NCBI RefSeq assembly: GCF_002078875.1
Contig: NC_034410.1
Location: 39,432,797 to 39,496,796, forward strand
DNA: 64,000 nucleotides
Direction: 5' to 3'
Source: Numida meleagris
Taxonomy: Eukaryota > Chordata > Aves > Galliformes > Numididae
A model generated the notes under the pieces. That model was not told the origin of the DNA. It saw nothing but the letters and a program-made list of their open reading frames with translations, and did not search any database. A program made the translations under genes and the position numbers. Shown here in pieces: positions 48,407 to 62,600 of the stretch. Numbering within the stretch: position 1 is the first letter of the stretch; each line of letters begins with the position of its first letter.

Positions 48407-51400
48407 AAAGCATTTTTACATTATTTTTCTTTCTTTCTGATTGGATGAACAAATGGTATCTTATATGTCATTAGCAATGTGGCCAATTGTTTTTCTGAAT
48501 GAATGAATTAACCTAAAATGTATTGTTTGATAACTTCTTAGCTCCTTTCTTTTAGTTTGCTTCTTTATCTTTTTGTTTAATTGTGTCCCTTGATCTGTAT
48601 GCATAAAACACTTAAAAACTATTCCAAAACTGTATTCTTGGGGAGTTTACTTCACTTTATTGAGGTAAGTAATAAATTGCTGTAAATATCCATGTCTTTC
48701 TATCTCTCTTTGTATATATGTGGATATGTATGTGACGTTTTAGACAAGACAAAACAGGAGTCAAAGATAGAAACTAACTATGTGCTGGTTTGTAGCTAGC
48801 CTAAGACATTTGTTGAGTGCTACAGAGAACTTTGAATAAACCAAGCTTTGCTAAGTTTCATACTGGTAATGCTCAGTGGAGCTAGTTTAATAAGATTATC
48901 TTATACATATTGTTATCCTCAGGAAAGATCTGTGTTCAGAAAAACAAAATTTGTATCTTGACTTCCTTTAACATTTATGATGTTAATGTTATCTGAAACT
49001 TTTACATTCTCTACCTTCTATGAAATCAGTAATGTAAATATTTTCATTGTTATCTGATGACTGCAGAAAATATATCCTTCCCTACTATATCAGAAAATAT
49101 GATCCATGTAAAGACTTTCATAAAATAACTGTTTAACAGATTTTCTGTTTCTTTATCCTGTCTCCAATACCTGACTGTCATTTTTTTTAAATGGAACTGC
49201 TGTTATCTTTCACTTTCTGTGCTCTGTGAATGCATATGCTCAGCTCATTGTTAGCAGAAACTTCTTTTACATCTTGAACCCTATAAACATCCTTTTAAGT
49301 TCTGTCAGTTCATAATCTTTATCTCTGACAGACAATCTAAGTCTCTACTACCTTCCTTTATTGTCCTCCCCAAGTCCTGGTAAATGACCATGAGGTCAGT
49401 GTAACTCATTCGGCTTTGCACACCACGTGCTTCCCATGTCCTGGGCAGTGTGCAGGCGGCAGTGCCCAGCTCAGGTTCCTCTGGAAAACTGCTCAGTGCA
49501 GGATGGGCTCTGTGGACTCCTTGCGTAGGTCACATTAGACATTAGGAGATGTCTCACTGCATATGCAGCTATCAGAAGAGTGAGTCCTGCGGGAATTATA
49601 GTTTGATTAATCAAACATCATGTAACGGTTAAAACCACATAGACTTTGGCCATAAAGACAGGCTTTCTTCCCAAGAAACTATAGGAGGGATACAGAATTA
49701 GCAGAAAATATAAAACCTGCTGCTTAGATAGCTGTTCCCTAGTTAGGTCTCTGTGGCTTGATTTTGTGGCTCATGCAGGTATTTGTGGTGTGGCCATCCA
49801 CATCGGTGCTGCATCTCTGTTCTCCTAGAATTCAGCCAAGTACAACTTGACCTTAATCCAGCCTGTATACACTCTTAAGCTATAGATGTCCAGTGTTTTG
49901 TGACTTCAGCTGAAATCAAGTGTTTCTTGGATCGTCTCCTTCCTTTCAAAGACAAGCCTTTAAAAGTCAGAAAATATTTGTTTTGATCCATACTATTCTT
50001 AGGAATTTCAAATGTGTCGTTTCTGATCGCTGAACAACAGAGGTTTCTCCATCTTTAGCTCCTTTCTTCTCTTTTCCAGAGTTATGTTTATGTAACCAGT
50101 TGTTCTTGCTGAGCTGCCATTCAGGTAAATGCTTCTGGTTTCATATCACACATTTCCATGTCTTGCTGTAAAGTTCCATTCCTGATTTCCTAGATTTTTT
50201 TAGAATTGAAGATTATATATTCTTTAATGACAAAGGGATATATTATAGGAAAAAAAAAATCCCCTATCCACTCAAACCCTCATCTCATTTCCATTTAGCT
50301 CAAACTCTCCCTTTTGCTATCATGGTACAGAATTAGACACCTATGCAGTAAAGTGCAGTAGATGGTATATATCTATTTCTTGGAGGAACATGAGTTGGGC
50401 TAATTTGCATTTCAGACATTAGGAGGTGTGTATCAGTGCTAAATCACATAGTTTGGGCTTTTCAGGGAATTTGTGTGAGAAAAGACTTAGTACCAAGTTT
50501 GTCTAAGACCTGGTTTTCCAGAAATACATAAAGATGTTGATGATGGGGAAGGTCTCAAAGACCTGATGTGGATCATATTTGTCTTGTTCTATTTATGCTG
50601 GTACTGGTCTGTAAGTCCTTAGGAAAAGAGCCATATATTTTTGAACTTAAATAACCTTATTATGAAATGCTGAGTTTTGTAATCTGGCTGTATAATAATG
50701 AGAAATTCTTTCATACATTTTTTTTTATTACTTTGCATCTGGAAGTAACAAAAACGCACAAGATCAATTTGTCTGCGGTATTGTAGTAATTCATGTAGTG
50801 ATGTAGAAAACAGCATTACTGTGGCTTGGATTAAGATCTTTGGCTTTGTTTATAAGATTGAAGTTAGAGAACAATATGGCAAATAAATGAGAAAGGATCA
50901 TTCTGGATTTTTTTTCTTTCTTTTTTTTTCTGTCACGGTATCACCTATCAAATCTTTCCTAATATTTCCAGAAGCCTTCAACATAAATGGAGAATTGCAT
51001 TATTTTATCATTTGTAATACCTAGTGGTAATGAACTGTGTCACAGTTTATCTAAACTAATTTTAATATATACATTTTTCTTTTCACCTCAAAGTGAATTT
51101 TTGCTTTGAAGAGTGACTGTGCACATCTTCTGATTCAGCAAATCTCCTCCCCTTATATGCAAACACAGATGTTTCTGCTGATGAACAAAGAAGTCTTTTC
51201 TATACGATACCACTGTGTAACAAACACAACTGAGAGCAGGTGCACTGAATTCTGTCATGCTCATACGTCAGCCATAGAAGTGTTGACAAGTTTCTGGTGC
51301 AGGGACAGCGCTGTTCCTTGGATGCACTTGCAAAATCCAAGACCAGACAGACGAGTTGCGCAGGTGTTATAGCAGGCAAAATTTATGAGCCAGAAAGATT

Positions 51401-51995
51401 CACAGCTTGAATTTCAGATTGTATAGGTCTAAAGGGCTGGCAATTTAAAACAAAGCAAAACAAACAAATAAAAACATGCAAATCAGAGCATGAAACAATG
51501 TGGAACATTGTAAACTCATTTGTACATGATTCAGATTTCAGGGAGGAATTCTGTTTTCACATCAACTCTGGCCAGCAGTGGCAAAACTCCTCCTGTTTCT
51601 TCACCTTGGCATAACTCCTCCTGCATTACTTTATTAGTCCCTTCAGGACACTTCAAATGATGGAGTACATCTGCTTTGCAGGCCCTCCTGCTGCAGTAGA
51701 GTGTTGTCACACCTGTGCCAACTAAAATGCTAACTTCAGCAAGGGCATCAATCTAGCTGAGCACAGGCTAACACAGGCTAACCTCTTGAGCTAACAGTGC
51801 GTTATGCTCAATAATATCCAGAAGTCAGTTTGTGTTCCTTTCTTCTTTGTATTTTTTCTTTTTTTTTTCACCAAGGGGAATTATTTCCCTTTCAGCTCCT
51901 TTATAGAAAAATTATTTCTTGCCTCCTTCTTCCCTCACTCTCACTTTTCCACTAGCTTTCATGTCACATTAAACATGTTGAAATGTGAAGAATGG

Positions 51996-52021
51996 AGAAG
52001 TTTCAGTCAGAAGTTTCAGTC
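51996..52021. repeat. Perfect 2 x 13-bp tandem duplication
   Basis: AGAAGTTTCAGTC at 51996-52008 and 52009-52021 is identical. Confidence 0.95.
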
Positions 52022-53608
52022 TGAACCTTTGCCCTGTAAATTCCTACTAACCTGAAAACAAAAGTTTTATTGAAGCTTAAAAATGTACAAGTATAAAATC
52101 TTTGATCTACTGCTGTGGACGTCCATATTTCAGCTAGAAGTGGAAGCCTCTGGGACTGTCCTTTTCAGTATCTCAATAAAACTGGGGCATCGATTTTTTT
52201 AGCCTATTTTGGAACACTACTGTAAATCAGTAAACATCTAGGTGATGTGCACCTGGTCCCTGCTGCTTGCACCGCCCAACAGGGACATGGATGCTTCTGT
52301 CTCTGAACACATTTGGGTGGCAGACAGCTTCACAGAGGTAGTTTTGCTCCATCAGCAGGGCTGTATGGAGGGTTTTATCCAAATTTTCTTGATAGAGCTT
52401 GCAGAGAAACTGGCTCAACGGAGAGAATACTTATCCAATCTTTCAAGTGCTTTTATGAACAGAAGTCACCCTGAAGATTCTTTCCATGTTCTTAAGTGTT
52501 TTGGTGGACACTTGGTACTTGTGCCTTTAGCGAGAGAGAGAAGAAATATATAACAAAATAGGATATGGCTGCCTTCCTGGTCTTGCCTTTCTGCCATTTT
52601 CCTTCCATCCCTCAAAAAATAAACCTTTCCTTTGCCATCAGAGGAGCATTGAGGACTCTGCTGCACAGCTCCCACCTCGAGAGCATGATGTGGCATGAAG
52701 TCTCTGAAGTAGCATTTAAAGATCTTTCCCTTTGTAATTCATTCAGATAAAAGAAGAAGAGCATTATCACAACAGCAGTTTCCATATGTTTTGAATACCA
52801 GGAGCCTCTTGCATAATTGAAGACCGTCTCTCCCTCTTTTCCTCCTCAAATGATGCTGCACAACAGAGAAAAGCAATTCAGCCTGAAACTGCTGAGAAAA
52901 CAGAAGTGTAACATTTTATTTGATTTTTTTTTCCTAACAACAATAGCATTATGATGGTCAGCCATCTTTAGCAGCTGCAGAATCCCAATTTCTTGGCCAT
53001 TTCTGTTAGTCTTTTTTGCTGAATGGAAGTGTTTGGTCATAATATCATAGAAAGGTCTTTCCCAGGTTCAATCACAGGAACTTTAAAGAGACAAAACAGC
53101 CTTCATTTTACTATGACTGCTTTTGTGTCTATGATGTGCCTGCAATTTGCCTACTACAATATGAGAAACATCAAGAGGGAGAGGAAAGGTGCTGGATGTC
53201 TGATTTTACATGCACCCTTTTTTGTTAAAGCTCATTAAAACAGTGTTTTGTATGTAGCATTTCTACCACCACCCTATAAATAATCATGGAGTATACAATA
53301 TTTCTGGAGCTGCTACTGTTCAGCAAACAAGAAAGAAAACAAAAAATGAGAGAGGGGAAGAGAAAGTAATGCTTTAGCTTTGATTTCATTGGTAGGGTAT
53401 AAAAATGTATTTTGCAAAGAGCAAGCTATGTAAGACTTTCATCTTCAAAAAATGCAAATTTTCACCCTTCCAAAAATGCTAACAAAAAATGTTGCAATTT
53501 TTATGGGTGCTCTTCACCTACAGTATTATCTTAATTAATACAATCAGCTTCTGCTATTAGGTTAGTGATTACACGTTGAATTGAATGAATATGAGCCTTA
53601 ATTTTTGA

Positions 53609-53731
53609 CTTTTTTTCTTCCTTCCTTCCTGCCTTCCTGCTTTCTTCCCTCCCTCCTTCCTTTCCTTCTTCCCTTCCTTCTTTCCTTCCTTCCTTCCTTT
53701 CTTTGTTTCTCTCTCTCTTTCTCTGTTTCTG
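53609..53731. repeat. Long pyrimidine tract, (TTCC)n-like
   Basis: About 120 bp almost wholly C/T: TTCC/CTTCC units with a few G interruptions (CCTGCCTTCCTGC), then TTTC/CTCTCT towards the right end. It is the largest low-complexity block in the window and is homopurine on the minus strand. The spurious minus-strand reading frame through it encodes a K/E/R/G-only stretch. Confidence 0.96.
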
Positions 53732-56700
53732 TAAATACCATAATGTTGTGATTGAGTATAAAGTTTTGTAGTTCAGAACTGTTACTGACATCATTTTGAT
53801 GTATAGTTCCTATTTGAGTTAAGAAAATACAACCCAGCAGCCTACTATATCCTTGTGTGAATTTCTATCTCCAAGCTCACCCGGTGCAGAAGCAGAAACA
53901 CCTGCCTTATTGTCATTAAATATCCTAAATGCATTTTTTGTGATATGTTGTCGGACAGTTTTTCATTTATGTACAAATATATTTTGCCTGCCTCTAATTT
54001 CAACCAAATGCAGTGCTTTTGTGCATCTTGTGACTTGGGTGACTGGTTTTGATATTGTCTACTAGACATTTCACCCAAACTGGGATTTAGTGTCAGTGCT
54101 AAGAAAACAGAATACATACTTGGGACATTCGCAGTTTAAGATGAAAAAAATTAACAAAAGCGAGTGTGCCTCAATTTTAATTTTGAAGTTTTTTTCCAAG
54201 ACTTTGTTTATTTACTCGTTTGTGGCAAGTGGGCTCCTTGCTAATGCTGCAGTATCTCTTCCTAATATAACACCATGGGCATTTTTAAAGTAGTTTAAGT
54301 AAGAGGTACCTCAGTGCCATTAAACTACATTGGTTGTTAGGTATTGAAGTATTTTAGGGGTAGATGAAACTGCTGACTCTTAGTATTTCCAAGTATGTTA
54401 AAATTAATAAATCAAACCAGACTGTCAGACCTGGGTAATAAAACTGTTTCTTTATACAACAAAAATGATTTGGAAGCTGAAAGCTTGTATTTGTCGCAAA
54501 AGAAAGATCAACTCAGAATCAGGAAGAAGACCCACCCATCCTTTAAATGGAGCATTTCAAAAAGATGTTAATTATATTGATTTTGATAGTGGGTTTTGTT
54601 CAGCAGATGTTTGTCTCCTAGGAAATACATGAGGACCACCAACGTACTTCAAACAGACCCCCAAAAAAGAGCAGTCACCACATAATGGCTTTCAGTCACC
54701 ACTGGCAGAGCAGAATCAATGGCTAATTTGATACCTCATTACCATTTCTCATGCATCATATCCCATACCTAGCAGTGAACATGAAAACCTTTCTGCCTGA
54801 TTGCTGCACGTCTTTTAATTAAAAAAACACACAAAACATTACATACATAATTATATTTATCATCGTGTTTCTAACCCTCTGCCGGAGAAGAGCAGTGTAG
54901 GAAGAGACTAGCACTAACTGCTGTAGAAAATGACATTGTAATCTAGCCTTTTTTCCAGGGATGTGATGAATCTGGAGCAGTCCGGTCTCAAACTGAAAAC
55001 TGTAACAGAGCCCTGCAGAGGCACTGTGAAAGGCTGTAGCCAGCACAAGTGCATTTAATAAAATTCAATGTAGCTATCAAGACTTAGAAACAGCAAGCAG
55101 GAAATCAGAGCATCACACGCTGTTGACTATGGGTCCATCAGCAGTTGATGTACACCACTGAAAGCAGATGTAGTAGAGAATGATTATTCAGGGGAAGAGG
55201 CAATGCTAGGTTAGTTAGGATAGAAATCCTTACACCACGCCTCTGAGCAGAGAGATTTTTGTTATGGACCACAGTAGAAGCTCTATGGTGCACGCTTTCT
55301 GTGAGAGAGCAGCAGTGTTTAGAACTACCATAGATTTGTCCTTTGGTTTAATCCTTATTTTGTCACTTTCCAGTGGTTTTTTGCCTGCTTCTTTCCTAGC
55401 GTGAACAAGTTTAATCTGCGTGAGCAACTACTGGAAGAAGAGCTGATGGCATGCCTCTTTCCCTGTTGCTGAGCACCTTGTAGAGAGTGCTTCGATTGCT
55501 GAACTGGTTCCCTGTCGTTCTTCCCAGTTCCTGACAGCTTGGAACAGTGTGTCTCCCTCACAGCTAGCGTTGCCTTGCTGTCACCATCTTTTTTATGCCA
55601 ACATTTCAAAGATTTCCTTCCTGGTTTTTGAGCCAACCTCAGCTGCACTGACCTTGTAAATACAGTCCTGCATCTGCACATCCTGTGCCTGCAGACCTAG
55701 ATCAGACACCGTCTGCATCTTGTCAGTTCCCTGCTCCTGCAGGAAGGGTTTGCCTGCTGGTAGCACAGACTCCTCCAAACTGGATAGGCAGTGCCTCAGT
55801 TGGGTGTCAGTAACATGGACTTGGAGATGATCCTTTGCTGTCTCTTTCCCAGTGCAGTCCAAATTGCTTAATGTTTTGTGTTGTGACACATTAGACAGCA
55901 GAAACATTCTGTCATCTGATAACCTTGTCTAAACCTATATGACAGCTACTCGTCTTGCTTTGTCTGTTCTGCTTGGGCTTTTTGAGCTCTGATATGTGTC
56001 TAAGATATTGACTGAATATGCTTCGCATCGTTGATTTCTGTAGATTTAGATACAGGCTACCAACCTGGGAAGATCTGAGTTGTGGTCCAACATTTGAGGT
56101 CTGGTCATACCAGAATTGCTTGTAAGTCCATTTTTCAGCAACACTGATTCTATATATATAAATAGAGTCATACATATGTGTATACATATGTGATTTTTTT
56201 TTCCTAAGATGGTCGAGAAAGGCTTCTCAGTGCATGCTGAAATCACCCTTACTAAATTGCTTTATTTTTGTCCTGAGCAGCAATGGTCTCTCCCAACACT
56301 GAGTCTTGCATTCAGAGGGGTTTTGAACAATGGTTTTGAATCTTTGTCTTAAAAGTTTCATCATTCAAGATAGATCAAAATCAATTTTTCTGAATTGTTC
56401 AGGCAAGTTAAGAACTCCTCTGAATCACCAAATGTATAGTGGTATATCAGTGTCCACTTACGCTAAGAACAACTCTCTCCTTTTTCTACTTTGATAGCTT
56501 TGGACTTTTTTTTGTTGCTGTTGTTGTTCAATACTCTTATCCATTTCCATTTCCTTCAATGTCCTTAGTACTTGAGCATCTCACAGATGAATTACCTCAC
56601 AGGCTATTGTAATGAGTAGTCTTTGGCCATTTTTTACAATAGAGAAAGTGAGACCAAGGACAGAAAGATTTACTTGGTCCCTCATAGCAAGTTTGGAGTG

Positions 56701-57599
56701 CTAAGAATAATAAAAGCAATTAGTGCGTACCTCTTCCGAATACTTTTTGAGACTAATAGATCATGAAGAAATGTGATTTTTAATCCCACATCTTAGTTCA
56801 AGCTCATTACCTCCTAAAGTCAGATTGTGTTTGTTTTCATGGGTTTTATTTTGTTTTTAGAGATTATCTATCTGTTCTTCTAGGTAATCACTTTTAAGGA
56901 ATTAAGTTTCCTGACATTTTACTATTGTGTGCTGTTTTTTGAGACTGTTGCTGCCTGCATCTTCCATCTGGATACTGCTTTTAATTTGTTGGCATGTGCT
57001 TTTGTGCTGAAATACCTGTCTCTTGGAATTAGATCTCAGCTGAGCTGGATAGAGAGTTGAGCCATGAATGTTAACATTCACCCACATCAATCCTTTTTTA
57101 CAGGCTTTAGCAACTGAGCTCAGCTCTTAGAAAAGTGCTCGTCTTCCCTTCAGAGGATATCCTTTTGCTCTTGTGGCACTTTAAAGGTCTGTCCCTAATA
57201 TCTGCCAAAACCAAAATAACAATTCCTTAGGTATTTCCTGTTTTCTCTTGTTCAGAACTCTAAAGCATCTATCAACTTAAAACAGTTCCTCATCTTCCGT
57301 GCTAGCTTTTACAAGTTACGTCAGTCTTCAAAAACAGCCAGTTCTCAGCACATTCCTTTGCATTTGAGATCCTGATATATTTTTCTTCTGCTGTTTTTTT
57401 TTCTTCAATTTCTTTCTTTTTTTTCTGTGTGTTTAAGTTTTTTCACTGTTTGTTGCTTGTTTGGAAATCTCAAAGCTCCGCTCCAGACAAGAAGACAGCT
57501 TTTAAGATTCTGAGTCTCCTCCTTTGCCAAAATTAGAAACACGTTTAAGGCTTTTGTTAGATCCTGGTTTTAATTTCCTAGTTAATGACTTCCCCTATT

Positions 57600-57643
57600 T
57601 TCTTTCTTTTTTCCTTTTTTTCTTTTTTTTTCTTTTTCTTTTT
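57600..57643. repeat. T-rich low-complexity tract
   Basis: TTTC/CTTTTTT units over about 44 bp. A similar shorter tract lies at 57391-57424. Confidence 0.9.
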
Positions 57644-58580
57644 GGCTATTTGCCATAAAATTGTGTGCTCATTTTCATGTGCAGCAAGTTGACAGAGTGC
57701 TGAGAATGTCTTTGGGCTGGTGAGCTAACAGACAGACGAGGCTGGGGAGCAGGCACTTAATGGCATCATAGCTGCTTTCCCATGGCTATTGCTGCCTGGT
57801 TGAGAGGAGGTTCTGATCTGTTCTGTGGTCTTTGTTATGATTATTAATTTTGTCAGTGTATGAAAATAAAAATGGCAAGTTTGGAGTCTCTGTACTGTAG
57901 ACTGTAAGAAAGGTAGTTTTAACAGCCCACATAAAATGCTTTTTCCTTCCTTCTGAGACTCTCTCATTGTCAGAATCCAATACTCCTTGAGCAGATTCCT
58001 TCAGGTATTCCACATGAGAAGCGTTCAGTTTTTTAATACCTGATTTACTTATTTGAAGATATCTGACATTACATGAGATTGTGGCTTCAAGGAGTGATAC
58101 AACAATATCCCGAAATCCCAACACGAGCACAATATAGCAACTGTAATACACAATTATAATACTGAAAGATGATACAAAGCTGATATATATACACCAGTAT
58201 AATGTACAAACCCAATATAACACCAGTCTCTACATGCTCCTCCAACATGAAGAAAGAGGTTTTGTCCTAATTGGAGAGATCCCAAAACATGAATTGCATA
58301 AAAAACAGTCTGGAAATATTTAGATTGCCTGCATTGTGAGGCATTATTACTGTTTCCCAATAGTCTGTATTCTGCTGCTAAATTTATTTAAAGAAATATT
58401 GTACTTTTTTTCTGTGTTAAGTCATGGCTCTCATTTTAGCGAGAATTTCTGAAGGACAAATCTTATGCTTTCCTCAAATCAACCTCTGCAAGTTGTCAGG
58501 GGGAAGAGAAAAGCTTGCATAGTGCTCTGGGAGTTATTTGGAGATTCAGAGTCAAGGACTTTGGGGTAATTGTGCATGAC

Positions 58581-58596
58581 ATTTCAGATCTGAAAT
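58581..58596. repeat. Perfect 16-bp palindrome
   Basis: ATTTCAGATCTGAAAT is fully self-complementary and sits in otherwise unremarkable intron sequence. Confidence 0.9.
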
Positions 58597-59059
58597 CAGC
58601 CTGCATTGGTGAGGGGGGCAGCTCCCTCGAAACATCTCCAAGGATCAAGGCTCTTTCTGGCTCCACTGAGAGTTTCAGATTTTAATGGGAATTAAATCTG
58701 ATGTACTGTGTGCCATCAGCATGGGGCTGCCAGCTCAGCTGTGCAGGGACAGGGTGGCCTTGTGTGCACTGGTAGGAAGTTACACCGGGATATAAGGCTG
58801 CACGTGGCTAATATGGTATAAAATAACGTCACTGCTCATTTTTAAGGCAATTTGACTGACGTAAGGTAAAAGCAAAACCACTACAGTTAATTTCAATTTT
58901 CTATGGTCTAAAAGGGAGGGGGCAGCATCAAGATAAAACATGGCTAACAGACATGGCTAGTACAAACCATATGTACAAGAAGCTATGCTAACATGTGAAA
59001 TACTTATAAAACCATTTCCATCAAGAGCAGGGACATCTTTCAAGCAGCAGCAGACAAAA

Positions 59060-59640
59060 CACACGGAGTAGTGGACACTGTGCGTCCAATTTTCTGTGCT
59101 GTGGGGCCGGAGCCAGGGGTGTCTGATGAAATCTCATAATGAAACAGTCGAGTGCTTTGAGCAGTTGAACACAGTTCAGCAAAGCAGAGCTGAACTAATG
59201 TGAACTGCCTGTTTGCCAGTAAACAGATAATTGTACTCTGTTGTTTAATTGAATTTTCATGATATTAAAATATACTTTTGGTGAAGTCCGCCATGAAAAA
59301 TGTGCTCTGCTTGTTGATCCTGTGTATCAGGAATAAAGATACTGGGCAGGAATGAGGAAGGGTGTCTGTCAGACACACAGATAATTCTTGAGGTTAAATT
59401 GTTATAAAAATAATGAAATTTCCACATATTATGGAATTTAGATTATTTTAGCCAGAGGGTTTTTGTTTCTGCTGCTCCTATTGGTAGTGATCTGTTCATA
59501 GTTGGAGCTAAGGAACATTATTGGGCCACAAAAAGTTTGTTTCTTTTTGCAAAGCAACCTTTCAGCTGCATCAATCATACACAATTTGCATTTCTTGGAT
59601 AAAAGCCATTCTAATTGTTAAAGAACACTGTACTGGACAA
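59060..59640. promoter_or_regulatory. Candidate intronic regulatory block
   Basis: Repeat-free sequence with dense homeodomain/POU-type cores: AACAGATAATTG, TTTAATTGAATTTTCATG, CACAATTTGCATTTC (octamer ATTTGCAT) and TCTAATTGTTAA. The texture resembles vertebrate conserved non-coding elements, which are common in introns of long developmental genes, but no alignment was possible here. Confidence 0.22.
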
Positions 59641-62600
59641 TGGGAGAGGGGTTTTTTCTGTTTTGCTTTTCTGCTGTTTTAACTCAAAGAATCCTTCTGA
59701 TTCATGTTCTTTCTCACGAGGCTATCATTTCAAAGGCTCGGCATGCAAGTTATGTCATCATAACCTCCTCTGTTCTTCTTTACTTGATTCATGAACAATT
59801 TTCACATGGAGGAAAGGCTGAATATTCTCAGGAACATTCCTACTCTTTGCAAATAATTTTCTGATTGTCTGAGGCACTGAGGGCAAGGTTAATAATTTCT
59901 GTTTGTTGCTTCATTCACAGTCACTTTCCATTGGGCATTACAACCTCAGTCTTATTTATAATTCTGGGATTTGATCTCAAGCTGGGCAATCAGGAAATTA
60001 ATACTTTTTCTATATATGCTGTACAGGCTGCAGTGGGAAATCAGGCATGCGTGACTCCCTCACAGCTCTTGGTGATGAAAGCTGCAGAAGCTATGCAGAG
60101 AATCTGTTGCTTGGTTTTTATATGTCCTTTTAATTTGGATGCCCAAATTTAAATACCTGAAAGGTAGTTTTCAAAGACAAAGTTTCACTGATCAAAAAAA
60201 CAAACATAGAAGACTGGGGACTAGAAAAGCAAATAGAAGCTTTAGAGGATAGAAGTAGGAGGTGGAGGGTTTCTCATCATTTTCTAATTCCTTTCTTTGG
60301 TAAAGTACCTGAAAGAGAGGTAATTACGTTTCAGTGCTATTTCTGTCAGTATCAGGTGAAGGTGAAAAACATAGTCCAGAAATTTTTGGACCATAGGTCA
60401 ACTGTCAGCCTTCAGAACCTATTGAAGATTATCATCTCACCACCATTTTACTTAGAAACGCTGTCCTGTGAGTTTGCTGTGAAGACTTTGTTCTCTGGCC
60501 TCATGGTCCACAAGAGGTTATACCATGGTTTGGACACATGCTGTCTCTAAGGTATCTGTGAAGTGCCTGGAATAATGCAATGGTTGTTCATAGAGTCCTG
60601 ATTCAGATGCCATGAGCATATATTCTGCAGTAAAACCATGTCCTTGCATGGAAGTAACTCATCCCCCAAGTCAATTTTAAAGTTCCTTGTTCAATTTAAA
60701 TATTTCATTACATTAATTTTTCAAAACAACAAAACAAACATTCATCAAGCGAAACTAAGCATGTCACCCTTGAATCTGTACATCTGTTGCTCTCCTGCTG
60801 CTTTCCTGCATAATTCATTTTAATACATTTAAAGTGTACCTCTCATTAAAATTCCTTACACATGTTTACATATGAAGTTTGCATTATAAGGGAGAAAAGG
60901 TGCTCCTCTTCAGCCATTTTTTCTCACTTAACATAAATGTATACACACAGTGTAGTCTATGAATCAGTTCTATTATCGGCCAAAAGAATATCTATCACTT
61001 GCTCAGATGCCATGAAGGAGTTCTCATAGGTTGGCTACAGTGCTGGAGAGGGTTCAAGTCAGGTGGTAGCTGGATGTGGTGACCTTTTAAAGTTGGTGAC
61101 TCCATATTTCAGTTACACTGATGAAATCTGTTCTCTGAAATCCATCGTTGGTGTTTAGGATTATGTGTGATTTCTGTTTATAGTAATAATAAAGGGTAAT
61201 AAGGTTATTAAAACCACTCATAGAGTGTTAGTATAACTTTTGATGAATCATAAGAGAAGTTTGTAACCACAGAAGAAAACTCAAAATGCTTTGAGAGGAA
61301 AAGGAGGCCCATATTTGAAAAGAAGAATACAAAATGATAATTTAAGGAAGTTCTTCTCAAGAATCATTCTTCAGGAATATAAGACATTTTATATAAGGGG
61401 ATATATGGTTGTGTTTACTTGGTTTCCTTGGACTTTCACATTCAGTTTTTGACATATATCACTTAGAAACTTACTGGGGAGCATATGATATATTAAATTA
61501 AAACATAAAGTACATGGTGATTTTCTCCTTTATCCTTTTTCCTCAGTAAAAATGGTAATTGCAATATGCTTCCGTAAAAGTTTTTTGAAAGTTTACATGG
61601 GAAGCTCCTTTTTGCTTCCTAGATACAGTACAGCATCAGTCCCCAAGGAAGAGATTGAAGGCCATATATGAGCCCTTTAAAAAGATTAGGTCAGGTTTTT
61701 TGAGTCACTTTGGCTTCCTTGAAATTGAGTAACAGAAAATGCAGCTGTGAGGAGAAAATTGAGAGAGTTCCCTTCTGAGCAAAAGTTATTTTATTCAGAT
61801 TACCTACTTCCAAATAGGCAAAGTAGGTTTGAATTCAGTATTATGCAGCACTATCAAACATAGGTTAAGAACTACTGGAAACAAGCTGAGCCCTGGGAGG
61901 TTGCAGGTCAGGGGCGGAGAGGCTAGCTTGCACTGGAAGTCTCTCTCCTTGCACTGCAGTCAGAGTTTGGTCTTTTCTACAGAATAGTGTGGGTGAGCAC
62001 AATTTTCAGGCACAGGCTGTTGTGGGATGAATTAATCAATGTTCAGTGCTGAGAAAAAGAGGTTCGCATTGATGTTCAATCTGTTGCCTGTGCTAGCCCT
62101 GTTATGTGTTGCTGGTCCTTACAGTAATGCACCTGTATTATATGGCTTTTTTATCTGGTGTAATCCAAGCTTTCTTGAAAATATAAGAAATATTACACAA
62201 TAAAAGAACAGAAAGGGCAGAGGTTGGAAGCTGACTGCAACAATTTGTCTTCAAAAGGTCTTAACAGTAGGAATGCCTTTGATATGAATTTCCTTGTCTG
62301 TGCTTTTCCTTTGCAGTCACATGTGCTGCAGGGTTTTGCATGAGGTGGGAGCAACACCATTTGTTTCAAAGCATTTCAGCTACTGGAAGAATGTTAAATT
62401 AAAAAAAGAGGAGTTGGGTTAAAAGGTTGATTTTTCCCAAGTAGATCCAGGTAATTTAATATGTATTCCTATAAGATTTATTATTTATTTCACAGATGTC
62501 TATGGTTTGCTTTCTTGAACTTTTATGTGTCGAATAGAATCACAGAATAACAGAATGGCTTGAGTTGGAAGTGACCTTAACAATCATCTGCTTTCAGCTT

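Larger units (their letters stand above)
47868..62532. other. RBMS3: Intron sequence between CR1 fragments
   Basis: 14.7 kb, mostly AT-rich. It contains tandem duplications at 48363 and 51996, the pyrimidine tract at 53609, T-rich tracts near 57.4-57.6 kb, a possible coding relic at 55.3-55.9 kb on the minus strand, the palindrome at 58581 and the homeodomain-rich block at 59060. No exon, tRNA or further repeat family was recognised. Confidence 0.65.

Noticed and set aside
53531..53794. Minus-strand frame rich in K, E, R and G
   Set aside because: It is a translation of the pyrimidine tract, so it reflects simple repeat and not a protein.
57786..58223. 145-codon minus-strand frame with a hydrophobic start (VSSFSIIIVYYSCYIVLVLG)
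   Set aside because: The hydrophobic run comes from AT-rich DNA; no homologous family, no neighbouring exon signals.
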